Translations under genes and position numbers: made by a program
Notes under the pieces: generated by a model
Databases searched by the model: none
The model's input: only the letters and a program-made list of their open reading frames with translations
What the model was told of the DNA's origin: nothing
Shown here: positions 35,494-44,142 of the stretch, one piece after another
How the letters are laid out: each line of letters starts with the position of its first letter
Numbering within the stretch: position 1 is the first letter of the stretch
DNA from: Burkholderiaceae bacterium
GTDB lineage: Bacteria; Pseudomonadota; Gammaproteobacteria; Burkholderiales; Burkholderiaceae
Reading direction: 5' to 3'
Length of the DNA stretch: 64,000 nt
NCBI GenBank assembly: GCA_021166835.1
Contig: JAJPEN010000047.1
Location: forward strand, 62,001 to 126,000

Positions 35494-36627
35494 ATGAACT
35501 TCGAGCTGACCGACGACCAGCGCGCCGTACAGGAGACCTTCGCGCGCTTCTGCGACCGGCGCATCGCGCCGAACGCGGCGGCGATCGACGAGGCGCACGA
35601 GTTCCCGCGCGAGCTGTTCCAGGAGCTCGCCGACCTCGGCTTCTTCGGCATGCGCTATCCGGAGGAAGTCGGCGGCAGCGGCATGGCGCTCTCCGAGTTC
35701 TGCCTGGCGCTCTCCGAGATCGCGCGCGGCTCGATGTCGCTGGCCGGTGCCGCCGCCATGCAGTCGCTGATGGGAACGAAGTTCCTGCAGATGCTCGGCA
35801 ACGCCGACATCGTCGAGCGGCTGTTCCGACCCGCGCTGGCCGGGAAGAAGATCGGCGGCATCTGCATGACCGAGCCCGATGCGGGCTCGGACCTCGGCTC
35901 GATCTCGACCACTGCGCGCAAGGTCGATGGCGGCTACGTGATCGACGGCCACAAGACGTGGATCACGTCCGCGCCGGTGGCCGATTTCTTCACCGTGTTC
36001 GCGAAGGCCGGTGAGGAGAAAAAGCTCACCATCTTCCTCGTCGAGAAGCATTTCGAGGGGCTGCACATCGGACGCCCGATCCACAAGATGGGCGTCTGGG
36101 CGCTGCCCACTTCCGAGGTCTCGTTCGACGGCTGCTTCGTCCCCGACACGCACCGGCTGTCGAAGGAGGAAGGCGACGGCGAGACGCACCTGAAGAAGAC
36201 GCTCGCCGAGATCCGCATCATCACCGGCGCGATGGCGCTCGGGGTGGCACGCGCGGCGCTCGACGAGGCGGTGCGCTACGCTGGTGAACGCAAGCAGTTC
36301 GGCAAGCCGATCGACCGCTTCCAGGCGATCCAGATGAAGCTCGCCGAGATGGCGACGGGGCTCGAGGCGGCCACGCACCTCGTGCGCTACGCCGCGTGGC
36401 TGGCCGACGCGAAGCGCCCGCACCACAAGGAGGCGGCGATGTGCAAGCTCTTCGCCACCGAGACGGCCGCGTCGATCTGCGACCAGGCGGCGCGCGTGCT
36501 CGCCTCCTACGGCTACGCGATGGAATACCCGGTGCAGCGCTACCTGCGCGACGTGCGTTTCACGCTGATCGGCGGCGGCACCAGCGAGATTCTCAAACTG
36601 ATCATTGCGAAAGAGGTGACGTCATGA
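35494..36627 (+). CDS. Acyl-CoA dehydrogenase
   Basis: This 377-residue flavoprotein introduces a 2,3-double bond into an acyl-CoA. The FAD-binding MTEPDAGSDLGSI (about 125-137) and DGHKTWITSA (151-160) motifs and the RKQFGKPIDRFQAIQ segment are clear. At the usual catalytic position the family YEGT-type motif reads IGGGTSEI, with Gly where most relatives have Glu; Glu239 in LAEIRIITG aligns with the alternative catalytic Glu of isovaleryl-CoA and long-chain dehydrogenases. It starts 10 bases after hyuB and overlaps the B12-domain gene. A branched or bulky acyl-CoA is therefore a reasonable substrate guess. Confidence 0.88.
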   Translation: MNFELTDDQRAVQETFARFCDRRIAPNAAAIDEAHEFPRELFQELADLGFFGMRYPEEVGGSGMALSEFCLALSEIARGSMSLAGAAAMQSLMGTKFLQMLGNADIVERLFRPALAGKKIGGICMTEPDAGSDLGSISTTARKVDGGYVIDGHKTWITSAPVADFFTVFAKAGEEKKLTIFLVEKHFEGLHIGRPIHKMGVWALPTSEVSFDGCFVPDTHRLSKEEGDGETHLKKTLAEIRIITGAMALGVARAALDEAVRYAGERKQFGKPIDRFQAIQMKLAEMATGLEAATHLVRYAAWLADAKRPHHKEAAMCKLFATETAASICDQAARVLASYGYAMEYPVQRYLRDVRFTLIGGGTSEILKLIIAKEVTS

Positions 36628-37058
36628 GTACGACCACCGTTGCCGCCGGGGCAGCGGCACAGGCGGGCACGCGCCGCATCCGCGTGCTGCTCGCCAAGCC
36701 CGGCCTGGACGGGCACGACCAGGGCGTGAAGGTCGTCGCGCGCGCGATGATGGACGCCGGCTTCGAGGTCATCTACACCGGACTGCGGCAGATGCCGGAG
36801 GCGGTCGCGCGCATGGCGCTCGACGAGGACGTCGACGTGATCGCGCTCTCCAGCCTCGCCGGTTCGCACCTGCCGTTCTGCCGCAAGCTCGCCCCGCTGC
36901 TCGAGGCGAACGGCCTGCGCGACAAGCTGTGGATCATCGGCGGCAACCTGCCGGCGCAGGACCACGATGCGCTGCGCGCGCTCGGCTTCAGCGGCGTCTT
37001 CCCTACCGGCTCGAAGCTCGATGCCGTGTGCGACTACATCCGGGAGAACGTCAAATGA
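36624..37058 (+). CDS. Cobalamin-binding (small) subunit of an acyl-CoA mutase
   Basis: This 144-residue protein is a B12-binding Rossmann-like domain with the base-off motif D-x-H-x-x-G at residues 29-34 (DGHDQG), His31 being the expected lower axial cobalt ligand, and downstream LSSLAGSH and GGNLPAQD motifs that hold the nucleotide tail. Such stand-alone domains pair with a separate catalytic subunit in split mutases (IcmB/HcmB or archaeal methylmalonyl-CoA mutase). Its start overlaps the dehydrogenase stop and its end overlaps the large-subunit ATG, so equimolar synthesis is expected. Confidence 0.9.
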   Translation: MSTTTVAAGAAAQAGTRRIRVLLAKPGLDGHDQGVKVVARAMMDAGFEVIYTGLRQMPEAVARMALDEDVDVIALSSLAGSHLPFCRKLAPLLEANGLRDKLWIIGGNLPAQDHDALRALGFSGVFPTGSKLDAVCDYIRENVK

Positions 37059-38668
37059 ACGACCGCCTGTCCCCCGAGCTCAGGCCGGTGATCAATGAAT
37101 CCGGCCTCGAAGTGCAGCCGCTGTACACCGCGGCCGACGTCGAGGAATCCGGCGGGCTGGAGATGCTGGGCGAACCGGGCCAGTACCCGTTCACGCGCGG
37201 CATTCACCGGCTGATGTACCGCAAGCAACCCTGGACGATGCGCCAGTACGCCGGCTTCGGGAATCCGCACGAAACCAACCAGCGCTTCAAATACCTGATC
37301 GCCAATGGCCAGACCGGGCTGAACGTCGCCTTCGACCTGCCCACGCAGATCGGCCTCGACTCCGACGACCCGATGGCCGAGGGCGAGATCGGGCGCGTGG
37401 GCATGTCGATCGACACGCTGCGTGACGTCGAGATCGCCTTCGACGGCATCGACCTGGCGAAGATCACCGTATCGATGACGATCAACGGCGCGGCGGCAAT
37501 CCTGATCGCGATGTACCTGGCGATGGCCGAGAAGCGCGGCTACGACGTCAAGCAGCTGCGCGGCACCGCGCAGAACGACATCCTGAAGGAATTCATCGGC
37601 CGCGGCACCTGGATCTTCCCGGTGGAGCCGTCGATCCGGCTGGTCGGCGACACCATCGAGTACTGCGCCGAGCACGCGCCGAAATACAGCCCGGTGTCGG
37701 TGTGCGGCTATCACATCCGCGAATCGGGCGCCACGCCCGCGCAGGAGATGGCCTACGCGTTCTGCATCGCCAAAGCGTACGCCGACGAGGTGATCCGCCG
37801 CGGCGTGCCCGTCGACGAGTTCGCCGGGCGGCTGTCGTACAACTTCAACATCTTCGGCAACCTCTTCGAGCAGATCTGCAAGTTCCGCGCCGGACGCAGC
37901 CTGTGGGCGAAGATCATGAAGGAGCAGTACAAGGCCGAGAAGCCCGGCTCGATGTGGCTGCGCATGATCGCGGCCGGCGGCGGCGGCGGACTCACCTTCG
38001 AGCAGCCGGAGATGAACATCGTGCGCGGGGCCTACTATGCGCTGATCAGCGCGCTGTCGGGCACCCAGACGATGGCGCTGTGCTCGTACGACGAGGCGTA
38101 CACCATCCCCACCGAATACTCGGCGCGCATCTCGCTGCGCACGATGCAGATCCTGATCGAGGAGATGGGGCTCACCGAGACGGTCGATCCGCTGGGCGGC
38201 TCGTTCTACGTCGAGACGATGACCAACCGGATGCGCGCGAAGATGGAGGAGATCATGGCCGAAGTCGATGCCGCCGGCGGCATCGTCAAGCTGGTCTCCG
38301 ACGGCACGATCCAGGCGAAGGTCTCCGAGCAGGCGTACCGGATGCAGCGCAACATCGAATCGGGCGCCTTCCCCAAGGTCGGCGTGAACTGCTACCGCAA
38401 CGAGAAGGAAGAAGACCACCCGGTCGAATTCCACCCGTACAACGAAGAGGACGCGCGGCTGCAGATCGAATCGCTGAATCGCGTGCGCGCCGAGCGCGAC
38501 GAGGCGCAGGTCGCGCGTGCGCTCGCGCGTGTCAGCGCCGACGCGCGCTCGGGCGTGAACCTGATGCCGGCGATCGTCGAGGCGGTGAAGGCCTACGCCA
38601 GCGTGGGCGAGATCACGCGCGAGATGGTCCAGGTGTTCGGGCGCTACCGCGAACCGATCAGGTTCTGA
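37055..38668 (+). CDS. Acyl-CoA mutase large subunit (methylmalonyl-CoA mutase family)
   Basis: This 537-residue catalytic subunit has the TIM-barrel mutase sequence, with RQYAGF (Tyr65), FDLPTQIGLDSDDP, PSIRLV (Arg195) and GYHIRESGAT (His220). Tyr and Arg at these points match methylmalonyl-CoA mutase rather than 2-hydroxyisobutyryl-CoA mutase (Ile) or isobutyryl-CoA mutase (Phe and Gln). However the conserved HTN of the QSLHTNSxDEA motif is replaced: residues 338-347 read QTMALCSYDE. The enzyme rearranges an acyl-CoA carbon skeleton with adenosylcobalamin. No MeaB chaperone gene is seen nearby. Substrate is uncertain: a substituted succinyl-CoA or methylmalonyl-CoA analogue fits the retained arginine. 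Confidence 0.88.
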   Translation: MNDRLSPELRPVINESGLEVQPLYTAADVEESGGLEMLGEPGQYPFTRGIHRLMYRKQPWTMRQYAGFGNPHETNQRFKYLIANGQTGLNVAFDLPTQIGLDSDDPMAEGEIGRVGMSIDTLRDVEIAFDGIDLAKITVSMTINGAAAILIAMYLAMAEKRGYDVKQLRGTAQNDILKEFIGRGTWIFPVEPSIRLVGDTIEYCAEHAPKYSPVSVCGYHIRESGATPAQEMAYAFCIAKAYADEVIRRGVPVDEFAGRLSYNFNIFGNLFEQICKFRAGRSLWAKIMKEQYKAEKPGSMWLRMIAAGGGGGLTFEQPEMNIVRGAYYALISALSGTQTMALCSYDEAYTIPTEYSARISLRTMQILIEEMGLTETVDPLGGSFYVETMTNRMRAKMEEIMAEVDAAGGIVKLVSDGTIQAKVSEQAYRMQRNIESGAFPKVGVNCYRNEKEEDHPVEFHPYNEEDARLQIESLNRVRAERDEAQVARALARVSADARSGVNLMPAIVEAVKAYASVGEITREMVQVFGRYREPIRF

Positions 38669-38673
38669 AAGAC

Positions 38674-39558
38674 ATGGACATGCAGACAATCACCAGCTAC
38701 CTGGCGCCTCGCAGCCTCGACGAGGCGCTGCAGGCGATGGCCGGCGGCACTGCCACGCTGTTCTGCGGAGGCACCGACCTTTCGCCGCAGACCGAATCCG
38801 GCGTGCGCCGATACGGAGCGGCGCTGTTGAATCTTCGCCGCATCGAAGGACTGGGCGGCATCCGGACCGAAGGCAACGAGATCCGGATCGGCGCCACGAC
38901 CACCGTCAGCGAGATCCGCCGCAACGCCGCGCTCGCCGGGATCGCGCCGGTGCTCGTCGAGGCCGCCGAGCACTTTGCCAGCGAGCAGATCCGCAACGCG
39001 GCATCGGTGGGCGGCAACCTGTGCAACGCTTCGCCGGCCGGCGACCTGAGCCCTCCGCTGCTGGTGCTCGACGCTTCGGTCGAACTGGCGTGCTGGCACG
39101 ACGATGCGGTGCAGACGCGCCGGGTACCGCTGGAACGTTTCTTCCTCGCCCCCGGCAAGACCGTCAAGCGCGCGGAAGAGCTGCTGACCGCCGTCGTGTT
39201 CGATCGGCCTGCGGGCGATTTCGTCGCGCGCTTCCGCAAGTCCGGCCCGCGTCCCGCGCTCGAGATCTCCACGGTGTCGGTGGCGCTCGGCGCCCGCGTC
39301 GCGGCCGGCAGGCTGAGCCAGGTGCGCGTGGCGATGGGCTCCGTGGCGCCCACGCCGCTGCGCGCCCGCCACGTGGAAGCCGCCCTCGAGGGCAAGCCGA
39401 TTCACGCGTCGGCCGTTGCGTCGACCATTGCTGCCGCCGTCGACGCGGCCGCACAGGATGCGAAACCGATCGACGACGTACGCGCCAGCGCCTGGTATCG
39501 CAGCCATCTCGTCCGAGTGTTCGTCGAAGAGGTACTCCATGATCTGCGTCGAGACTGA
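38674..39558 (+). CDS. Molybdenum hydroxylase FAD-binding subunit (xanthine dehydrogenase family)
   Basis: This 294-residue protein is the flavin subunit (CoxM/XdhB type). FCGGTDL (about 29-35) and ASVGGNLCNASPAGDLSPPLLVL (about 110-130) form the FAD site, and the C-terminal CO-dehydrogenase flavoprotein domain follows. It passes electrons from the iron-sulfur subunit to the acceptor. It lacks the extra four-cysteine insertion that marks the 4-hydroxybenzoyl-CoA reductase flavin subunit, so that specific enzyme is unlikely. ATG 38674 is five bases after the mutase stop; a second ATG two codons on is equally possible. Confidence 0.88.
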   Translation: MDMQTITSYLAPRSLDEALQAMAGGTATLFCGGTDLSPQTESGVRRYGAALLNLRRIEGLGGIRTEGNEIRIGATTTVSEIRRNAALAGIAPVLVEAAEHFASEQIRNAASVGGNLCNASPAGDLSPPLLVLDASVELACWHDDAVQTRRVPLERFFLAPGKTVKRAEELLTAVVFDRPAGDFVARFRKSGPRPALEISTVSVALGARVAAGRLSQVRVAMGSVAPTPLRARHVEAALEGKPIHASAVASTIAAAVDAAAQDAKPIDDVRASAWYRSHLVRVFVEEVLHDLRRD

Positions 39559-40069
39559 AATCCGCTTCCGGCTCAACGGCCGCGAAGTCGCCGTGAAGAT
39601 TCCGGCGACCATGAAGACGCTGGCCATGCTGCGCGACGTGCTCGACCTGACCGGCACGAAATACGCGTGCGGCGAAGGCGAATGCGGCGCCTGCACGATC
39701 CAGGTCGACGGCGAGACCGTCAACAGTTGCCTGATGTACGCGGCCGACTGCGACGGACGCGAGGTGCTGACCATCGAGGGGCTGCGCACTCCCGAAGGCC
39801 TGCACCCGCTCCAGCAGGCTTTCGTCGACCACGGCGCCGTGCAGTGCGGCTTCTGCACGCCGGGCATGATCATGCAGGCCAACTACCTGATCGAAAACGA
39901 TCCGGGCCTGACGCGCGAAGAGGCGCAGCGCGGCCTCGAAGGCAATCTGTGCCGCTGCACCGGCTACACCAAGGTGCTGGACGCGGTGCAGGACGTCGCC
40001 GCTACCGAGGCTCGCCGTGGCGGCTCGGAGGCTCGCCGTAGCGGCCCGGACGTACCCCGCAGCCGTTGA
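39539..40069 (+). CDS. Molybdenum hydroxylase [2Fe-2S] subunit
   Basis: This 176-residue protein carries two iron-sulfur clusters: a plant-ferredoxin-type site in YACGEGECGACT with a further Cys in VNSCLMY, and the all-helical second site in QCGFCTPGMI and NLCRCTGY. It transfers electrons from the molybdenum centre to the FAD subunit. Its ATG lies 20 bases inside the FAD-subunit gene, a strong sign of translational coupling. The last 20 residues, rich in Arg, Gly and Ser, come from a short repeated DNA stretch and are outside the normal fold. Confidence 0.92.
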   Translation: MICVETEIRFRLNGREVAVKIPATMKTLAMLRDVLDLTGTKYACGEGECGACTIQVDGETVNSCLMYAADCDGREVLTIEGLRTPEGLHPLQQAFVDHGAVQCGFCTPGMIMQANYLIENDPGLTREEAQRGLEGNLCRCTGYTKVLDAVQDVAATEARRGGSEARRSGPDVPRSR

Positions 40070-40116
40070 GCGCGCGCATCCCGATCATCCGAATTGCATT
40101 CCCGCGGAGACCAGCC

Positions 40117-42480
40117 ATGGACAAGTCAACTGCCGCTCTGGCCGCATCGAAGAAGACCCTGATCGGCGGACGCGTCAGGAAGCCCGACGCACCCGACAAG
40201 GCGACGGGAAAGACGCGCTACATCAACGACATGGTGTTGCCGCAGATGCTGATCGGCAAGGTGCTGTTCGCCGGCCGGCCGCACGCACGGATCGTCCGCA
40301 TCGACACCGCAGCCGCGCAGGCGCTGCCCGGCGTGCACGCGGTGCTCACCGGCAAGGACGCCGCCGGCCTGAAGTTCGGTTTCGTGCGCGACAACGTCGC
40401 CCTGAAGGACAAGGTGCGCTGCGAACACGACGAGATCGCGGCTGTCGCGGCCGAGACGGAAGAGATCGCCAGCCGCGCGCTCGAGCTGATCGAGGTCGAG
40501 TACGAAGACCTGTCCGGCGTGTTCACGCCCGAGGACGGCGCGAAGGAAGACGCGCCGCTGATCCACGACAACTTCCCCGGCAACAAGAGCCTGTACTTCG
40601 AGTTCAGGCACGGCGACCTGGCCGCGGCCGAAGCGCAGTCCGATTTCATCGTCGACAGCGTGTTCCGCCCGCACCACGTGACGCACTGCTGCATGGGCAC
40701 TTCCTGCGCGATCGCCGACTTCGACCACAACGGCAAGCTGACGATCTGGACGCAGACGCAGTATCCGTACAACTACAAGATGGATCTCGCGCCGGCGCTG
40801 GGCATCGGTCCCGGCGACATCCGCGTCATCCAGCCGCCGGTGGGCGGCGCCTTCGGCTCGAAGCTCGACGTCTACCCCTACGAGCCGATCGCCGCGCTGC
40901 TGGCCAGGAAAACCGGCCGGCCGGTCAAGGTCCTCTACACGCGCGAGGAGGAGTTCCGCGCCTCGCCCACTCGCCAGGCGGCGATCATCCACATGCGCAC
41001 CGGCTGCACGCGCGACGGCGTGCTCACCTTCCGCACGGCCGACGCGCTGCTCGACAACGGCGCATACACGTCGTGGGGGCCGACCATCCCGGTCATCATG
41101 ATGCGCACCACCTCGGGCCACTATCGCGTGCCGGTGGTCGACTTCAAGGCGCAGGCCATCTACACCAACAATCCGTACGCCGGGTCGTTCCGCGGCTACG
41201 GCAACGTCCAGACCACCTGGGCCACCGCGCAGCAGATGGACATGCTGGCCGACCTGGTCGACATGGACCCGCTCGAGTTCCACCTGAAGAACGCGCAGAA
41301 GTCCGGCGAGGTCACGCCGCAGAAATCCTTCCTGCGCGAGAGCGCCTTCGCGGAATGCCTGCAGACGGCGGCGCAGGCCAGCGACTACAGCCGCAAACGC
41401 AGGGAGTACGCGGCGCAGCGCGACCAGCCCGGCCGCTACAAGAAAGGCATCGGGCTGGCCTCTTCCATCCACAACGCCGGGGGCGCCAAGATCCACAAGT
41501 CCGACGGCATCGGCACCATTCTCAAGGTGGACGATTACGCCCGCGTCACGGTGATCACCGGCGCATCGGAGATCGGCCAGGGCATCGACGCCGTCATCAC
41601 GCTGATCGTGGCGGAAGAACTGGGCGTGCCGCTGGAGCACGTGACCATCGTCAACAACGACTCCGACATCGCTCCGTGGGACGTCGGCGTGCACGCCTCG
41701 CGCACGACCTTCATCGCCGGCAACGGAACGCGCCGCGCCGCACGCAAGGCAAAGGCGCAGATCCTCGAGGCCGCGTCGAGGATGCTCGAAGAACCCGTCG
41801 AAGGCCTCGAGCTGCGCGACGGATCGGTGGTGCGCGAGCGCGACGGCGCCGCGCTCATCAAGCTCGACCGCCTGCTGCGCCAGATGCACTTCCAGGCCGA
41901 GCCCGAACTGGTGATGGTCACCGACTACTACGAGCCGAAGAGCGAGCCCGAAGGAGCAAAGCACGTCTCCGACCACTCGGCCGCGTATTCCCATGCCGTG
42001 CACGTCGCCGAGATCACGGTCGACACGCTCACCGGCGAGATCAGGGTGGACAGGATCACGGTGGCGCAGGACGTCGGCCGCGTCATCAACCGCCTGGGTC
42101 TCGAAGGTCAGATCGAAGGCGGCCTCGCCATCGGCCTGGGCTACGCGCTGAGCGAGGACATGCGCATCGAAGGCGGCCACCTGAGGAACGCGTGCTTTCG
42201 CGACTACAAGCTGATCACGGCGCCGGAAATGCCGCCGGTCGAGATGCACCTGATCGAGAGCGACTGCGCCGAGGGGCCGTATGGAGCCAAGGGCATCTCC
42301 GAGCTGCCGACGATCGTCATTGCGCCGGCCGTTGCCAACGCGCTGTACAACGCGACCGGCGTGCGCATCTTCGAGCCGCCGATGTCGCCGGAAAAGGTCG
42401 CGCGCGCCATCCACGACCGGCGCACGCAGGCGTCGGCTCGCGACGAGGCGGTCGCACCGCTGGAAGGCGTGACCGCTTGA
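40117..42480 (+). CDS. Molybdenum hydroxylase catalytic (molybdopterin-binding) subunit
   Basis: This 787-residue protein belongs to the xanthine dehydrogenase/aldehyde oxidase large-subunit family. GGAFGSKLD, FRGYGNVQTTWA and GQGIDAV-type cofactor loops are present, and the catalytic base is the Glu in GAKGISELP near the C-terminus. The enzyme hydroxylates an aromatic or heteroaromatic carbon, or an aldehyde, with oxygen from water. ATG 40117 with GGAG eight bases upstream is preferred over an in-frame TTG at 40066. The carbon monoxide dehydrogenase AYxCSFR motif is absent (NPYAGSFRGYG instead). Together with the two preceding genes it is a complete heterotrimer. Confidence 0.9.
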   Translation: MDKSTAALAASKKTLIGGRVRKPDAPDKATGKTRYINDMVLPQMLIGKVLFAGRPHARIVRIDTAAAQALPGVHAVLTGKDAAGLKFGFVRDNVALKDKVRCEHDEIAAVAAETEEIASRALELIEVEYEDLSGVFTPEDGAKEDAPLIHDNFPGNKSLYFEFRHGDLAAAEAQSDFIVDSVFRPHHVTHCCMGTSCAIADFDHNGKLTIWTQTQYPYNYKMDLAPALGIGPGDIRVIQPPVGGAFGSKLDVYPYEPIAALLARKTGRPVKVLYTREEEFRASPTRQAAIIHMRTGCTRDGVLTFRTADALLDNGAYTSWGPTIPVIMMRTTSGHYRVPVVDFKAQAIYTNNPYAGSFRGYGNVQTTWATAQQMDMLADLVDMDPLEFHLKNAQKSGEVTPQKSFLRESAFAECLQTAAQASDYSRKRREYAAQRDQPGRYKKGIGLASSIHNAGGAKIHKSDGIGTILKVDDYARVTVITGASEIGQGIDAVITLIVAEELGVPLEHVTIVNNDSDIAPWDVGVHASRTTFIAGNGTRRAARKAKAQILEAASRMLEEPVEGLELRDGSVVRERDGAALIKLDRLLRQMHFQAEPELVMVTDYYEPKSEPEGAKHVSDHSAAYSHAVHVAEITVDTLTGEIRVDRITVAQDVGRVINRLGLEGQIEGGLAIGLGYALSEDMRIEGGHLRNACFRDYKLITAPEMPPVEMHLIESDCAEGPYGAKGISELPTIVIAPAVANALYNATGVRIFEPPMSPEKVARAIHDRRTQASARDEAVAPLEGVTA

Positions 42481-42486
42481 GCGCGA

Positions 42487-42738
42487 ATGAAACTGTGGTA
42501 CTTCGCCTGGCTGCGCGACAGCCTGGGATGCGACTCGGAAACGATCGTCCTGCCGAAGGAGATCCGCAACGTCGGCATGCTGCTCGACTGGCTCCCTACG
42601 CAGGACGAGCGTTTCCGCAAGGCGTTCGAGTTCATCGACGTCGTGCTGATCTCGGTCAATTCCCGCTACGCGGAGCGCGACCATCCGGTGAGCGACGAGG
42701 ACGAAGTGATGTTGACGCCCCCGATCGCGGGCGGCTGA
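42487..42738 (+). CDS. MoaD/ThiS-like sulfur-carrier protein
   Basis: This 83-residue ubiquitin-fold protein starts [18 protein letters not shown] and ends [10 protein letters not shown], with the double-glycine tail that is adenylated and thiocarboxylated in molybdopterin synthase. MoaD provides the dithiolene sulfur for the pterin cofactor. It begins six bases after the catalytic-subunit gene of the molybdenum hydroxylase, so this copy is probably a pathway-dedicated sulfur carrier. No moaE-like gene is adjacent, so it must use a partner encoded elsewhere or serve another sulfur transfer. Confidence 0.83.
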   Translation: MKLWYFAWLRDSLGCDSETIVLPKEIRNVGMLLDWLPTQDERFRKAFEFIDVVLISVNSRYAERDHPVSDEDEVMLTPPIAGG

Positions 42739-42755
42739 AACGCGGGCGGCTGAAA
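42726..42755 (+). repeat. Exact 15-bp tandem duplication across the moaD stop
   Basis: CGCGGGCGGCTGAAA occurs twice in direct succession (42726-42740 and 42741-42755). Each copy encodes Ala-Gly-Gly-stop, so the functional Gly-Gly terminus and its stop codon are duplicated. It looks like a recent slippage event. Confidence 0.85.
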
Positions 42756-42820
42756 GGAAGCACCGAGGCAGGCAGCGAGGGGAGCACCTTGAACCAGGGC
42801 ATCGGCAGAGGCAGGGCGGC

Positions 42821-44008
42821 ATGAAGCGGCGAACCGTGCTTTCGATGGAGCAGGCGCTGTCGCTGCCGCACGCGACGCTGCGTTTCGCGCAACTGGGCTG
42901 GCGCGTGATCCGCATCGAGGCGGTCGGCGGCGGCGGGCTGCCGGGCGACCCGAACCGCTACATCGGCTCGCGCGTGGCCGACGACGACCGGCGCAGCTAT
43001 TTCATCGCGCCGAACGTCGGCAAGGAAGCGATCGCGCTGAACCTGAAGGACGCGCGCGCGCACGAAATCGTGCGCCGCCTGCTGCGCGAACTCGACGTCG
43101 ACGTGTTCTGCTGCAACACGGTGCCGTCGCGCTATGCGTCGCTGGGCATCGATCCGGCGACGCTGCGCGCGGCCAGGCCCGAGCTGATCTGGGCCGGCAT
43201 TTCGGCGATGGGTCCGCGTTTTCCCGAGGCCCCCGGCTACGACCCGGTGCTGCAGGCGATGGCCGGCTACATGGAAGTCACCGGCGACCCGAACGGGCCG
43301 CCGATGCTGAGCGGCATCCCCGTCATCGACCTGAAGGCCGGCGACGAGGTCTACGCGAACGTGATGCGGGCGCTGCTCGAACGTCACGAAACCGGCCGCG
43401 GATCGGAGATCCACGTCTCGATGCTGCAGGCCGCGGCCTCGTGGCTCACCACCGTGCTGCCGCTGCTCGACTTCGACTGCGCGCCCGGCGAGATCACGCG
43501 CGCGGGCAACGAGCACCGAAAGTTCATTCCCACCAACGTCTATCCGGCGCGCGACGGCTTCGTCTACCTGGCGATCGGCAGCGACGTGCAGTGGCGCCGG
43601 CTCACCGCGATCCCGAAGTTCGCGCCGGTGGCCAACGAGGTACGCCTCACCAACGAAGGCCGGCACCGCGAACGCGAGGCGATCCACCGCGACATGGCGG
43701 CCGTCACCGCGCAGTACGCGGTCGAGGAGATTCTCGCCGACCTCGGCGAGGCGAAGATTCCGGCCACGCGCATCCTCGACATCCGCCAGGTGCGCGAGCT
43801 GCCGGCGCTGCGCGACCGGCTCACGCGCACGACGATGCCCGACGGCCGCACGATCCGCATGCAGCCGATGGCGGTCGATGTCGACGGAGCCCGCACCGAA
43901 CTGCCCTTCGCGCCGAAGTACGGCGCCGACACGCGGCGCGTGCTCGCCGAGGCCGGCTACGACGGCGGGCAGATCGAAAGCTTCGTCGCCGAAGGCGTCG
44001 CCGCGTAA
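42821..44008 (+). CDS. CaiB/BaiF-family (class III) CoA transferase
   Basis: This 395-residue protein shows the family III CoA-transferase pattern: [49 protein letters not shown], then [14 protein letters not shown] and [22 protein letters not shown], the Asp of the latter being the likely covalent acyl carrier. It moves CoA between two acids without ATP use. Start ATG 42821 is 82 bases after moaD and is probably in the same transcript; a weak GGCAGGGCGG precedes it. It may recycle CoA onto the pathway substrate from a product such as succinyl-CoA, complementing the ligase at 29999. Confidence 0.87.
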   Translation: MKRRTVLSMEQALSLPHATLRFAQLGWRVIRIEAVGGGGLPGDPNRYIGSRVADDDRRSYFIAPNVGKEAIALNLKDARAHEIVRRLLRELDVDVFCCNTVPSRYASLGIDPATLRAARPELIWAGISAMGPRFPEAPGYDPVLQAMAGYMEVTGDPNGPPMLSGIPVIDLKAGDEVYANVMRALLERHETGRGSEIHVSMLQAAASWLTTVLPLLDFDCAPGEITRAGNEHRKFIPTNVYPARDGFVYLAIGSDVQWRRLTAIPKFAPVANEVRLTNEGRHREREAIHRDMAAVTAQYAVEEILADLGEAKIPATRILDIRQVRELPALRDRLTRTTMPDGRTIRMQPMAVDVDGARTELPFAPKYGADTRRVLAEAGYDGGQIESFVAEGVAA

Positions 44009-44056
44009 GCGACATTGCATCCATCTACGCCGGTCGGCACGAACGGAACAAAGATG

Positions 44057-44085
44057 TGGTACCAATCTCTCGCGTCTAGTACCAT
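44057..44085. promoter_or_regulatory. Paired GTACCA boxes, candidate TetR operator (site A)
   Basis: The palindrome TGGTACCA at 44057-44064 and a second GTACCAT at 44079-44085 have their GTAC cores exactly 20 bp apart. The same arrangement occurs at 61926-61954 beside a tetR gene. Site A lies 57 bases before the start codon of the opine-dehydrogenase-like gene, in the only sizeable gap (44009-44142) between two long operons, where a promoter is expected. Confidence 0.55.
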
Positions 44086-44142
44086 CCAGCGAAACGTGCC
44101 CTCCGTGCGCGCTGCACGAGGGCATCGCCGAGGCCTCCACTG

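Noticed and set aside
38674..42480. Assignment of the molybdenum enzyme as 4-hydroxybenzoyl-CoA reductase
   Set aside because: The flavin subunit lacks the extra [4Fe-4S] cysteine insertion that characterises that enzyme, so only the general family is supported.
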